64,000 bases of DNA from positions 526,712-590,711 of the forward strand of contig RPFO01000164.1 in NCBI GenBank assembly GCA_009746045.1, given 5' to 3'. The DNA is from Mesostigma viride. Taxonomy: Eukaryota; Streptophyta; Mesostigmatophyceae; Mesostigmatales; Mesostigmataceae. Numbering within the stretch: position 1 is the first letter of the stretch; each line of letters starts with the position of its first letter. The translations under genes and the position numbers were made by a program. Below, piece after piece: positions 32,603 through 43,369 of the stretch. Under the pieces are notes generated by a model. The model was given only the letters and a program-made list of their open reading frames with translations. It did not search any database and was not told the DNA's origin.

Positions 32603-35600
32603 GTATCCTTTCCGCGCTCTAGGTGTCCGTGGTTATGCTATAAAGCTTCACGTTGGCTTGGCATAGCAATGATCGTGTGAGGATAAAGCAACGTCCTGTA
32701 CCAATAGCAACCCCGTAATTGAGTTGCTTGTATTTTGTTTCGCAGGCAGCGCCGCTAGAATATGCTGCCCGGTCTGATTAGGGCAGCAGGGTTGTGGGGT
32801 GGACGGATCCCCGTGTCCCATTGTGTGCCAGCTGTTGAGAATACATGGACCTCGCAGTGCCGCGGCGAGCTTTCCTTGACCACGCATTCTGCCTCTCTGC
32901 CCCATCATCTCCTACTGTAGGAACATCGTGTCTACAGTGAACATGGAGTGCCGACTGGACCTCAAGCACATCACGTTGCATGCCCGCAACGCAGAGTACA
33001 ACCCCAAGGTACCGTGTGCAGGATTATGCCTGGAATGTGGCTGTGTGCGACGTGGCATAATCTCTTGCGCATTTTGTGTGCCTTGATTGGGAAGGCCACA
33101 CGCTAATACCTTTGTAGTTACCTTCTGTATAGGTATCTTTCATCCCTGAATGATATACAAAGAGAGGGTAGGGATTGCCGACATGGCATATCCCTGTTCC
33201 TCATTCATGCCACCTATATGTGAATCTACTAGTATGACTATGTGCAGGATGCCTCCCTATTGTCTACTGCCTGTGTGTTGATTGTTCTGGTTGCACGCTA
33301 CCCGCACTACCAAGACCTTGTGTGGTAGGCCATGTGTATCCCAACTAACCTGCACATGCACTTGGACATGTGCGGCGGGTGTGGTGAAATCGTGCCACAG
33401 AGCTGCATGGTAGGTGCACCCAATTTCAAGTTCACAGCACTGTTTCATGATTTTTTTCCCCAAGGTCGAAGCAAATAGCTGCCAGTGGGCAGTTTGGTTG
33501 CTTGCATGCTCGCTTGCATGCTCGCTTGCATGCTTGCATGCTCGCTTGCATGCTCGCTTGCATGCTTGCTTGCATGCTTGCTTACATGCTCGCTTGCATG
33601 CTCGCTTGCATGCTCGCTTGCATGCTCACTTGCTTGCATGCTTGCGTGCACCCGCCCTTGGTTCCTTGGTCTTGTGTGTTTGCTGGCTGTACTTGCATGC
33701 TTACATGCTTCGTTGCTTCCTTGGCCGGGCGCTCGCTGGTGGGTGCCATGGGTGCTCGCCCCGCAGCGTTTCGCTGCCGTCATCATGCGCATCCGAGAGC
33801 CAAAAACAACCGCGCTCATTTTCTCGTCAGGAAAGATGGTGAGCCATCCCGCCACCCTACCCATCCGCACACCCGCCTGCCTTAGCATCTGCCCACTCGC
33901 GAATCCACCCCGCCCGCCCACCTGCATCTATGTCTCTTTGGCCGCGCACACATGGATGGGCCAGCCACATGCTTGTGTTCTAGTCTGTAGAACCCCAGTC
34001 TCCGCATCTATTCTCTCCCCCCGCATCCTTCTCCCCTTCCCCCCCCTCCCCCCCGCCCTCCACCTTTTCCCTCCCCCTGCGAACCCGTTATCTTCCCGCC
34101 CTTACCTCTCTTTCCGTTTCAATCCATCCATCTGTCCTCCGCGGTGCACGTAGCCACTTACACACATAGCTGGCATGACATGAAACAGGGAACGCGTTCC
34201 CTGCTTCCCCGTGCCCACGGCGGTGCTCCACACTGCGTGTGTAGCGGCCGCCTTTCTGCAAGCTTCGTTGCTTCCGCTTTCTCCAATAATGCCATAGAAC
34301 CCGGTTTGGATATGATAGGTATCGTAGCTGTGGTTGCGCCCGTACCTGATGTTTTCCCGCATGGCTGCTTTGCCTGCCCTTAGTTGTGGTTGTGCCAGTG
34401 CCTGATTTTTTCCCTCATGGCTGGTTTGCCTGCCCTTAGCTGTGGCTGTGCCAGTGCCTGATTTTTTCCCTCATGGCTGGTTTGCCTGCCCTTAGCTGTG
34501 GTTGTGCCAGTGCCTGATTTTTGCTCACATGGCCGGTTTGTCCGGTGGGTCCTCGGTCCCTGGCACGGTGCCCAGGTATGCACAGGAGCCAAGAGCGAAA
34601 ACGAGTCGAAGCTGGCAGCGCGCAAGGTGAGGCATGCTGTGGTGATGCTCTAGTTTAATAAGGCACGTGGCCGGTGGGGCATGCATTGGGTGGGGCATGT
34701 TTTAGAGGGGGCATGCTCGCGGGTATGCCTTGCTGCCATCTCTCCTTAAGGCAGCAAGCGAGCGGTGAGTCTCCTCTTTACGGCACCGTGGCCAAGGCAG
34801 GGTCACAGGTCAGTGGGGGATGCTGCTGGACACCGGCACGCCATTGGGCCACGGGCAAATGCAGACAAGTGGGCGAATATACCCACCTTTGCCTTTAAAG
34901 GGAGTGCGCCCAGCTCGTTGACTGCCAGGGAAGAAGTTTCTCATGCTGCCCTTTTGGTCCTGTGGGCGGGGTAGCATGCGCGGGGACAGCTACCTTCCTC
35001 GTCGTATATCCGGGATCACAAGCGGGGGGGGGCTGCAAGACCAGAGATCGCTTTGTTTTTGTGGCAGGGATGCATGATGCCCCCTTCATGCATGGCTGAC
35101 AGTCGGGGGATCCCCATGACCATCTTTGTGCAAATGATGTGGCCGGGCACACCCTGACTGTGTGTGGCTGGTGGCAACGAGAAAGGTACATGAGGTGGAT
35201 AGGGCCGTCTACGGCATATGGCCAGGTGGCATAAGTCCGCAAAATGCACCTGCTGGGGCATCGTGACCTACCATCGGAGGCTTGGATTTGAATGATTGTT
35301 GATTTTTTCACCAGCTGTTATTTGTGTTTGTGCCGTTCTGGGCACGGCGGGCTTATGCTGGGACAAGCAGGGATTTGCGGATTACAGCGTCCTGACGGCA
35401 TGGCAGGTGGTGTTGTACTGGCAGGGGCAAATGCCCAGGACCTTTTTTCAGGTGTTGGGCCTTGTAATAGCCATCTCAGCGTCGTCTAAAGTACACGTGA
35501 TGAGGTGTGATGACGAGGTCTGCTGTTGACGTTTATTGATGAGGTGCGCTGGTGAGGATCGTTGATGATGCCGGTTCATGATGCCCTGTGCGACCAAGAG

Positions 35601-37868
35601 GTGCAATATTGACGGCCTAGAGTGACCAAGAGGTGCAACATAAGACGACCTAGAGTGACCAAGAGGTGCAATATATGACGACCTAGAGATGACCCGTTAG
35701 ACACACGAAATGTATGCCCGCGTGACGTGGGACAGCTGGCAGTCCTGTTTGGTGCACGCGGTTTCTCTCGGACGGGTGTCGCATGCTGACCCCCCAGCCA
35801 CATGCATGTGCTTGCTCCCGTGGTTTGCCTGGGCGGCCTGACGCGGGTCCTATCCGCTGCATCTTCGGCTCCGCCGCTGCCAGTACGTGCGAGTGATCCA
35901 GAAGCTGGGCTTTGCGGCGCAGTTCAAGGTCAGTGTAATGTGCCCCGATGCCCTTTCCCCTTCCTAGTGGGGTGTGCCCTTGCGCCCTGTCTGTTTGTTG
36001 CGGGCAACTCCATGCCCCCGCCTTTATGCTTTCCTGGCAGCCACTTGCCCCGTGTTGAGTGGCTCGTGAGCCAAACATGTCCTTGGCTTCCGCGCCATGG
36101 GAACGCGAGCCAGTGTTTGGCAAGTTGTCGAAGCTGGAGACAAGATCAGTACTGCTTGAGCAAGGGTTCAATGAAATGAATGCGTTTCCATGCGTAACTG
36201 CTCGGCTGCGTGTAGAGCCCCTTGCCTTCCGGTTCCGTCATTTGCACTCGTTCTGTTATGCACACATCACGTTCTGTCATCTGCACACGTTCTGCTGTGC
36301 ACACATCACAGGGGCGTGTCTCCCCCCCACATGCTTGTCATGTTGCAGTCAGGTCTCTCTGCTCTCGTGACTGGTACTGCTCGCATCCTCATCGTGTGCT
36401 GCATGCGACCTCTGCTTGTTGCGCCTAACGCCCGCGCGCGCAACCATGCCAACGACAGGACTTCAAGATTCAGAACATTGTCGGCTCCTGCGACGTACGC
36501 TTCCCCATCCGGCTCGAAGGCTTGGCATACGCCCACGGCGACTTCTCTAGTGTGCGTGGCCCCTGGCTCACGGCTGCTTGGGATGGGGCTGCCACCGGTG
36601 GGGTATATTGGGCCCACGGGTGATGACCGATCCAAGAAGCTCACTGTACACAGAAGCGATTGAACAGTCATGGAGTGTGACTCTCAGTGGATAGGTATTC
36701 CCGGGCAGTTGGAGGTTGCAACTGGTGAAACCAAGGCTTCGCTGCCAAAATCATGCCCTTGCATGGATCCCCGTCCTCTGCTGTTTCAAGTGTGTCGATG
36801 GCAGCAGAGGAAGTGGGATTCCCACTTGATTCTTTTTACCGTCTTTTTTTGCGAATCTGTCTTTTTTGGTGAAGCTTGGGTATGCCTACCATGTCTGCAT
36901 ACCCAGGCACACCCCCTTATTGTCCATACCCGCCCAGCCTACAACCAACCACTACCCTGACGTTGCAGCACGAGCCGGATCTGTTCCCCTTTAAGGCTGC
37001 ATGTAAACCCAACCAACCCTTTCAACCCCACCTCCACTTGTTCTGTGCATTACGAGCCGGATCTGTTCCCAAGAACGGCTACATGTAACCCTTATTTCCT
37101 ACACCCACCCAACCGTCGATCATGATCCGCACCGCTTGCAGTACGAGCCGGAGCTGTTCCCCGGCCTCATCTACCGCATGGCCAAGCCCAAGATCGTGCT
37201 GCTCATCTTCGTGTCGGGCAAGATTGTCATCACCGGCGCCAAGGTGAGGGCGTGGTTTCGGGCACCCAGGTACGGAGCATGGTTGGCCCGTTGCAGGTGT
37301 GGGGTTGCTAGCATCAAGGTGAGAGCGGTGGTTACTGGCACCCAGGTAACGAGTGGGACTGTTGACATCCAGGTAAGATTTGAACAGGCTGGCGCCGAGG
37401 TTTTTCCACGGTGAGTCACCACACCCCGGTCCGTCACGCCACACCATGCCACATCCCCATCCCATCCCCAAGTAGTATGTGCTTGAGTCGTAGAGCATGG
37501 ATCCCATGGGCGACCTAGCCTCCCGCATTGCATGGAAGGGTGCATGACGAGACTTTTTTATCCGGGCCTGAACCTCTCATGCCCATGGGCGCTGTCCCTT
37601 GATGTTTCTGTTCTTTTCCGTGCTATTTTTGTTTCTTGAAGAGGGGGAGGGGGAGATGATAGAGGCATCTCTCTTGACTACCCATGTTGTGAGCAATTTA
37701 CTTTCGTGGCTACCCTCTGCAGACATCCCAGTAGTCGCTATTTTGGCGCCCAGCTCAGTTATGCAGGGCAATCGTGTGTGTTTCCCTTTGCAGGTCCGGG
37801 ACGAGATTTATGAAGCGTTTGAGAACATTTACCCGGTGCTCACGTGCTTCCGGAAGGCTGTGGTGTAA
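32499..37868 (+). CDS. TATA-box-binding protein (TBP), eight exons, complete
   Basis: General transcription factor that binds promoter DNA in TFIID and in the Pol I and Pol III factors. The eight exons total 630 nt (209 aa), every junction keeps frame, and all introns are GT-AG. A short N-terminus ([14 protein letters not shown]) is followed by the saddle's two imperfect repeats: [14 protein letters not shown] to AARK, and [16 protein letters not shown] to the C-terminus. The DNA-contacting signatures [16 protein letters not shown] and [20 protein letters not shown] are intact. Length matches the roughly 200-aa plant proteins. Two in-frame ATGs (32499, 32526) could start translation; I chose the first because the frame between them is open. 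The stop is TAA at 37866-37868. Identification is essentially certain; exact start is not. Confidence 0.97.
32921..33008 (+). CDS. TBP exon 2
   Basis: Encodes [20 protein letters not shown] then ARNAEYNPK, the start of the first TBP repeat, between CTGTAG and AAG|GTACCG. Confidence 0.95.
33488..33645. repeat. GCTTGCATGCTC-type repeat in TBP intron 2
   Basis: Alternating GCTTGCATGC and TCGCTTGCATGC modules, about 13 units. Each module contains the palindrome GCATGC, so the region can form cruciforms. Confidence 0.9.
33767..33838 (+). CDS. TBP exon 3
   Basis: Encodes [19 protein letters not shown] then SSGKM, a highly conserved DNA-binding strand. Acceptor CCGCAG, donor ATG|GTGAGC, phase 0. 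Confidence 0.96.
34325..34548. repeat. 56-bp repeat, four units, in TBP intron 3
   Basis: TAGCTGTGGT-type starts at 34325, 34381, 34437 and 34493. Each unit carries GTGCCTGATTTTTTCCC; the first is the most diverged. Confidence 0.92.
34576..34626 (+). CDS. TBP exon 4
   Basis: 17 codons, [17 protein letters not shown], phase 0 at both ends, found by homology because it is too short to stand out as a frame. Confidence 0.95.
35590..35692. repeat. 32-33-bp repeat, three units, in TBP intron 4
   Basis: GACCAAGAGGTGCAA recurs at 35592, 35624 and 35657, each followed by a GACGNCCTAGAG segment. Confidence 0.9.
35884..35928 (+). CDS. TBP exon 5
   Basis: 15 codons, [15 protein letters not shown], the helix linking the two repeats. 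Acceptor TGCCAG, donor AAG|GTCAGT. Confidence 0.95.
36459..36551 (+). CDS. TBP exon 6
   Basis: 31 codons, [20 protein letters not shown] to GDFSS, opening the second repeat. Donor AGT|GTGCGT. Confidence 0.95.
36962..37161 (+). repeat. duplicated start of TBP exon 7 (decoy acceptor)
   Basis: ACGAGCCGGATCTGTTCCC occurs at 36970 and 37052 and corresponds to exon 7 beginning at 37142. Spacing is 82 then 91 bp. The first copy keeps a TTGCAG acceptor; the second has TGCAT instead and cannot be an acceptor. Splicing to the first copy would lead into a short frame that stops at 37086. Confidence 0.88.
37142..37243 (+). CDS. TBP exon 7
   Basis: 34 codons, [20 protein letters not shown] then the conserved [14 protein letters not shown]. 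Two degenerate copies of its first 20 bases lie in the preceding intron. Confidence 0.96.
37794..37868 (+). CDS. TBP exon 8 with stop
   Basis: Encodes [20 protein letters not shown] then KAVV and TAA. Acceptor TTTGCAG after a T-rich tract. Confidence 0.96.
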   Translation, partial: VRDEIYEAFENIYPVLTCFRKAVV

Positions 37869-38919
37869 GTGCCCGCCACACACAGGTGTTGTGCTAGAAG
37901 GCCAGTGTAGAACTTTTGGTTCCCAGGGTCTTGTGCTAGGGGATTGCTGTAGATGATGTCATCGAGCTGGTACCTGCACGTGCCTTGGCCGTTCTGGGGT
38001 CGCAACCTGCCAGGCGATGGGGTGCCTTGCGTTTTCTGTTCACTACATAGTTGTCTCACTCAATACTACTGGTGGCCTGAGCCCTGGTGCAGCCATGGAT
38101 GTAAATTATACAACAGCCATGGATATGTTTGCTTACCTTGTGTGTGTTAGCATTGGGCTTGCATGGCTATGCGTATTCTAACTGCTGTGACCTTGGCAGT
38201 GTGCCAGGGATTTGTGAGTTGAGATTCGAGGCATTTGCACCAGATCTACCCCCTGGTGCTGTTCTCATCCTCTTGACCATGCAGCTTGTTTGACCATGCT
38301 GTAATCCATTTTAATGCAACGTCACACGTGTTCTCTTTGCTATGCTGGCACGGGTCGAAACGTATGCATGCTGCTCAGAGCATGTGGCTGGCAGCCACAA
38401 GGTTGATAAGCTCTGGTTGGCTCATTTCATGCTTGTTTTTGTCGGTCTTCTTTGCGGCGCTGGTCGATGGTGGCTGTCTGGTTTCGTATGCGTCCTCTGA
38501 CCTCCCAGGGCCCCTGCCCCAGCAGCGCCTGCATTGCCAGCTCCTTGACCAGGGAGCCTTGGAGCTACCTTGTAGTGGCATTTTCCCTCTTTTAATGTGC
38601 TGGCAGCCAGACGGTCAACTTTTTCAACATGGTCGTCCTGTGGACGTTATATGTGGGACACTCAATTCAAATTAGCTGCCATAGCCAGCTAATTTGCTTA
38701 TTTATGAAACAAAAATAATTAAATACATGCATTAATAAAGCTTCTTTGTAGGTGAAGCTATTTATGGCTGATCGCCCTGCTCTCACTGTACGTGTTTATA
38801 TCAGAAATGGATTAATTAATTAATTAATTAATTAATTAATTAGACTCGTGCTCCCGTTGGGGAGTCACGGAGCATTAACCCCGATGGATGGATGGATGGG
38901 TGCAAACATTCCTACCGGT
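37869..38919. other. region downstream of TBP, nothing recognised
   Basis: About 1 kb containing the presumed TBP 3' untranslated region. A 129-codon plus-strand frame at 38286-38675 has no recognisable domain and I do not call it a gene. A TAAT run (38811-38841) and GATG units (38882-38898) precede the retrotransposon fragment. Confidence 0.6.
38811..38841. repeat. TAAT microsatellite
   Basis: About eight TAAT units in an AT-rich stretch upstream of the truncated retrotransposon. Confidence 0.9.
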
Positions 38920-38984
38920 CTAATCTATCTACATTGGCTACATGCTACATCTATCTAACAGCATTCTAACTACAACATCTATCT

Positions 38985-39502
38985 AGGTGCTCACGTATGG
39001 CGCCGAGGCGTGGACCCTCCCACCCAAACTGGCAGCTCGGCTCGACGGCACAGTTTACAGGATGCTCCGGCAGGTCCTTAACGTAGGTTTTTCCGAGCGA
39101 CCGTCATCAGAGTCTTTGTATCATGGCATGCCTCGTGTTTCGGACGAGATTAGGCAGCGTAGGATAGCATTTGTAGGACACCTCGCCCGCACCAGCCAGG
39201 TCGACACCACCCTTTGTCTGGCCGGCCCCCAGCGGCTTGGACAGCCGGGGCGGCACATTCTGACCTGGCCTGGCCCCGCGGACATTCCCAAAAGGGTAGG
39301 GAAATCTGTCACCCACTACGTTCAGATGTTGCTGGACGACCTAGTGGTCCCAGCCCAGTTTGAGCACCGCATCCACTCTCTCTCCCGTCTTTGGACTGCC
39401 ATGCAGGACAAGACGCGGTGGAAGAAGATTGTCAAGGCGCACACGCCCGACCCTGTGGGCAAGCCACCTCCCCCCAAGCGGAGGAGGCGTTTTGATGAGT
39501 AG
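38985..39502 (+). pseudogene. 5'-truncated non-LTR retrotransposon (C-terminal part of the reverse-transcriptase polyprotein)
   Basis: About 171 codons beginning VLTYGAEAWTLPPKLAARLD and continuing HLARTSQVDTT ... TWPGPADIPKR, then TAG. This is the region after the polymerase core in APE-type LINE proteins (LTYGxExWxL motif), and it matches the end of the minus-strand copy next to it in order and motifs while differing in sequence. All upstream parts (endonuclease, polymerase core) are missing, as expected from incomplete reverse transcription. The flanks carry CTATCTA repeats. Confidence 0.88.
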
Positions 39503-39667
39503 TGTAGTTAGGATTTTCTAGATAGAGTTAGGATAGTTCGATCACGCGGCTTCCTCCACCCCATCCATCATGAAATATGTGCTACATGACCCCCCCACGG
39601 AGGCATGTTATAATTTAATTTAACTTTTTTAATCTATCTAGGCAGCCGCACGCTGCCCGAGGGGGAG
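39503..39667. other. shared 3' tail region of two converging LINE copies
   Basis: 165 bp between the two stop codons. It holds TAGATAGA/TCTATCTA motifs, a T-rich/A-rich stretch near 39610-39640 and a GCAGCCGCACGCTGC hairpin. I cannot tell which element owns each part. Confidence 0.55.
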
Positions 39668-42590
39668 CTATCTGGCGTGTCTCCCGCGGGATTGCACACG
39701 CGGGCGCTTCCCCACTGGGGGGGGCTCATTGTCCTCGATGACCTGGGCCCACTTGGCCTTGTCCATCATCTTCTTCCAAATCACGGAGAGGCCGAGGCCC
39801 CCCATGTCCTCTACTAGCTGTTCCTTGAAGGTGCGGGCCTTGCGGCGTCTAACATCACTACCGGGCCCAGCCCACGTCAGGAGGTGCCGGCCAGGCTGGG
39901 CTGGTCGCAGTCCTGCGGGGGGGCCGCGTGAGGTGTCTACCTGATTGGTGCGAGCTAGGTGCCCTACAAGCTGCAGGCGGCGTTGCTTAATGGTGCTGGT
40001 GATATAGGGCATGCCCTGGTACAGGTCCTCATTGCGGACATGAGCAGCATATCCTACTCTGAAAATGGAACGCAGCATGCTGGTGACCGCGCCATCCAGC
40101 TTGCGGGCCAGGTCGGCGGTGAGGGTCCACGTCTCGGCGCCATACGTGAGAACAGGAAGGACGAGGACCTTGAACAGGTCCTGTTTCTCGATCTTGCCCA
40201 GGGGCTTGCGCCACAGGGCCCGGTACTGACGTAAAGCGTGCCAGGCGAGGGAGATGCGATGGTCCACATCAACCTCGCAGCTGGGGAGCAGGCTGCCCAG
40301 CAGCTTAACGCGGTCCCGATACAGGACTCGAGAGCCGTCTAGGAGATAGAGGGGCGGCGCTGAGTTGGTGAGCCCAACCGCCAGGGCCTCTGTCTTCTTG
40401 CTGACCTCAAGCCCCACTGCACGGGCCTCGAGAGCCAGGCAGTCAAGCCATGTCTGCACGTGCTCAGTGTCAAGAGGGTGGTGTCGTCTGCGTAAATGAT
40501 GTCTGCTAGCCGAATCTCCGTGTCCGCACCGCCATGCCAGAATTTGTTAGCAACCTGCACTCCTGGTTCCCTGCCCACGATGCGGGCAAATCGCTTGCGC
40601 GCCTGAATCATTACGTATTCGACAACAATAATGAACAGGTAGGGCGACAGCACGCAGCCCTGCCACACACCCTTCTGTAAAGGGCATGGGGGCGTGGTCC
40701 CGTAAGAAGTGCGCACCGAAGTGGTGGACCCTTCATACAGGTTGCGGATGACAGCAATCAGGGGGCGGGGGATCCGGAACAACTCGAGGATGTCCCAAAG
40801 CGCAGGCCAGAAAACCGAATCGAAGGCTTTGATGAAGTCCACCAGCACAAGGTGCAAAGGGGACTCACCAGGCTGAAGGCGTTGCAGTTCCTCCACCAGG
40901 CGGCGAGTAGCGAAGAGCGCCTGTACTGTGTTGCGACCTGAACGGAAGCCGTGCTGAGTCTCGCTGAGGTGACCGTCCAGGGCCGTGCGCAGGCGGTTCA
41001 GGATGAGCCGCATAAGAAGCTTGAGGGGGGCACTTTGAATGCACACCCCTCTGTAGTTGCCGGGGTCGGCAGGCGACCCCTTGTTCTTGTACAGCATCGT
41101 GCGAAAACTGTGTTGCCAGGCCGCTGGAGGTGGTTGCGACGACAGCAGAAGGCGGTTGCAGATGTCCCGGAAGAGCAGCATAACACCTGTGTCCTCGAAT
41201 TCGGCTGCAAGTTTTACAACTGCGGCCGGAATCTCGTCAGAGCCGGTGGCTGCGTCATAACGCAGGCGCTGGACCGCCTCCGTGACCTCGCGAGAGGTGA
41301 AAGGAGGCATGTCAGACGGGTCGCCAAGTGGGCCGACCAGCGGGGGGACTAGGTAGTCCGCCGCTGACCTAGGCGGGGCAGGGGGCCCAGCGGGGCCGGC
41401 CAGGGCGGCCGGGCGGGCGGCGGCGGCTGGGAGCAGGGGTGGGGGCGGCGCAGCTGTCCCCACGACCTCGGCCGTGGCCGTGGCCCAGGTACGAAGCCGC
41501 TTGGCTGGGGCGCCGGGGACGTCGTGGCGGTGGGGCCGGCCGAGGCCGTCCGGGTGCCCGAGGCGCTTGTACCAGAACCAGGCCCCCTTGCCGTCGTGCT
41601 TCTGCTGGCAGCTGCGCAGGTCCTTGACCATCTGCTGAGCATCTGCCTTCTCAGCCTGCTCGTAGGCGGCCCTCAGAGCTGCTTGCAGCCCAGGTTTGGC
41701 GATCGGATCTCTGTTGCGGCGGAGCATCTGCCTGGCGGCGACCACTGTCGGTGCGTGACGGTGGACAGCAAGCTGCCGACGCGGAGGCAAGGTGGGGAGG
41801 GTGCGGGCAGCCAGGCGATACTTGGCGGCGACACCACGGAGGATCACTGAGATATCCCCGGCGGCGGAATGGCGTGTAACTGCTGTCGGCTGCCCCCGGC
41901 GTCGAATACGGCCAGGAAATCATCCCTGTGCGACATAGCGGCCTGCTCTGCTGCTGACATCTTGTCGGCATCCTTCAGCACAATCCGGAGCACTTTCAGA
42001 TCTGGCTGAGGTGCCAGCTGTCGCGACGGTTTCACCCCAGGAAACCGCAATCTGATGCGAGCGAGCACGAGACGATGATCAGATTCTACCGTGCTGACAG
42101 AATCTTGCAGGACGCGAGCATCGACAACTGAGGGGCGCTGAGCCCGGCGTACGCAGACATAATCAAGGCACATGCACCACCCGATTCGACGGCCCAAAAA
42201 AGGTGGCCAGCTGCTCAGCGGGGCGTGCGAAAGAAGCATTGCATGCAACCAGCGCAGATTCTGCCATGCAGCAGATTCGCAAATAAAGGCGTGTTACCGT
42301 TGGCTGTCGTGTTGGTTGGGGAGTACTGAGGGCCCCAGTGCCAACTGGCAGCGTGGCGTTGGCGTCGAGCAGCATAACCAGGAAGTGCCGAGCTGGGATG
42401 TTGGCCTCCTCCTCCTTGAGAGCGTCGAAGAAGGCCTGACGTTCCGCCTGAGCTCGACCCGCATGTGGTGCATATCCCACGATAACGGTTAGCGTGTGGT
42501 GTGAATGGCCCTCAGTGGCTGAAAAAGTGGCCACTAGCACACGCGGGGACCGCAGCACGACAGAAATGGATGGCATCATGGTGAGAGAGA
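39668..42590 (-). pseudogene. non-LTR (LINE-type) retrotransposon: endonuclease, reverse transcriptase and C-terminal domain, frame-broken
   Basis: Minus-strand element. The 5' part (42579-41850) encodes the later half of an APE-type endonuclease (VIVGYAPHAGR, LLDANATLP, CLDYVCV, STVESDHRLVLARIRLR); the usual N-terminal motif is absent. The reverse transcriptase (41847-40490) has the expected blocks, including YKNKGSPADPGNYRGVC, QHGFRSGRNTVQAL, LVDFIKAFDSV and the catalytic IIYADD. The C-terminal part (40459-39668) has LTYGAETWTL and TWAGPGSDVRRR. The frame changes near 42190, 41845 and 40460-40490, so no intact protein can be made. The family is best described as an APE-type LINE; I do not assign a clade. 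Confidence 0.92.
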
Positions 42591-43369
42591 CTTGAATGAT
42601 CCAGGTAATATACTAAGTAAATTATTATTGGGGAGCCTCATCCATAGGCAAATAGTTCAGTATGTGTGCTAATATTAATTAATTTCCATCTCGATCTTTG
42701 AACAATGAACTACACACACGCGCATGTGCATGCATGGGTGACGAAGCTAGTTCCAAGTTATTAAGCGAGACAACTATTGATGTAACCAGATAAGCTGTGT
42801 GTGCCATAAGTCAAATGTTGAGTACAGATCAAGACCACGGATAACATGATCAATCCAAGGTGTTGCATGCACTGACTCCAAGCTTAGTACTTGTGATCTG
42901 CACCCCGTGGACATGTCCATACTCGAAGTGTTTGCACCACTGGCACAATAATCCTGACCAGACAGAAGATTAATGGACTTGCAATGCCGTTATCTTTAGG
43001 GTGGAGGCATGGTGCAGTAAACCTGCAACCCGTCAACTGGCTGCCTTCTTGAGGCATCGGCCGGCTAGACCTGGAAATCCCACCTCCCAGTGGCAAACGT
43101 GGTGTTTAATAAATAAGGTCATCTCTCCGCCGAGGTTGTCAATGGAGGCCAGCGGAGCATGCTGCCCCTACCCAGGAATGCAGAGACGACAAACAGGTGA
43201 AAGAGGAGCGTGCAACGTGGGCCCCCAGCCTGAGAGCCAACATCTGCACCCGAGGTGCCCAGTCATCCGATTATTGCTTCAGCCAGCGGTCCCCGCGGAC
43301 TGGGCCATCCAGCTGACCGATGTCGCCCCATCTCTCCCATTCTCTCATGTGCCCAAGCTGGGTGCTAGC
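42591..43369. other. AT-richer gap between the LINE and the GT29 gene end
   Basis: About 780 bp with no recognisable gene, repeat or RNA. It should contain the GT29 3' untranslated region and polyadenylation site. Confidence 0.6.

Noticed and set aside
38286-38675. 129-codon plus-strand frame downstream of TBP
   Set aside because: No recognisable domain, and composition is like the surrounding noncoding DNA.
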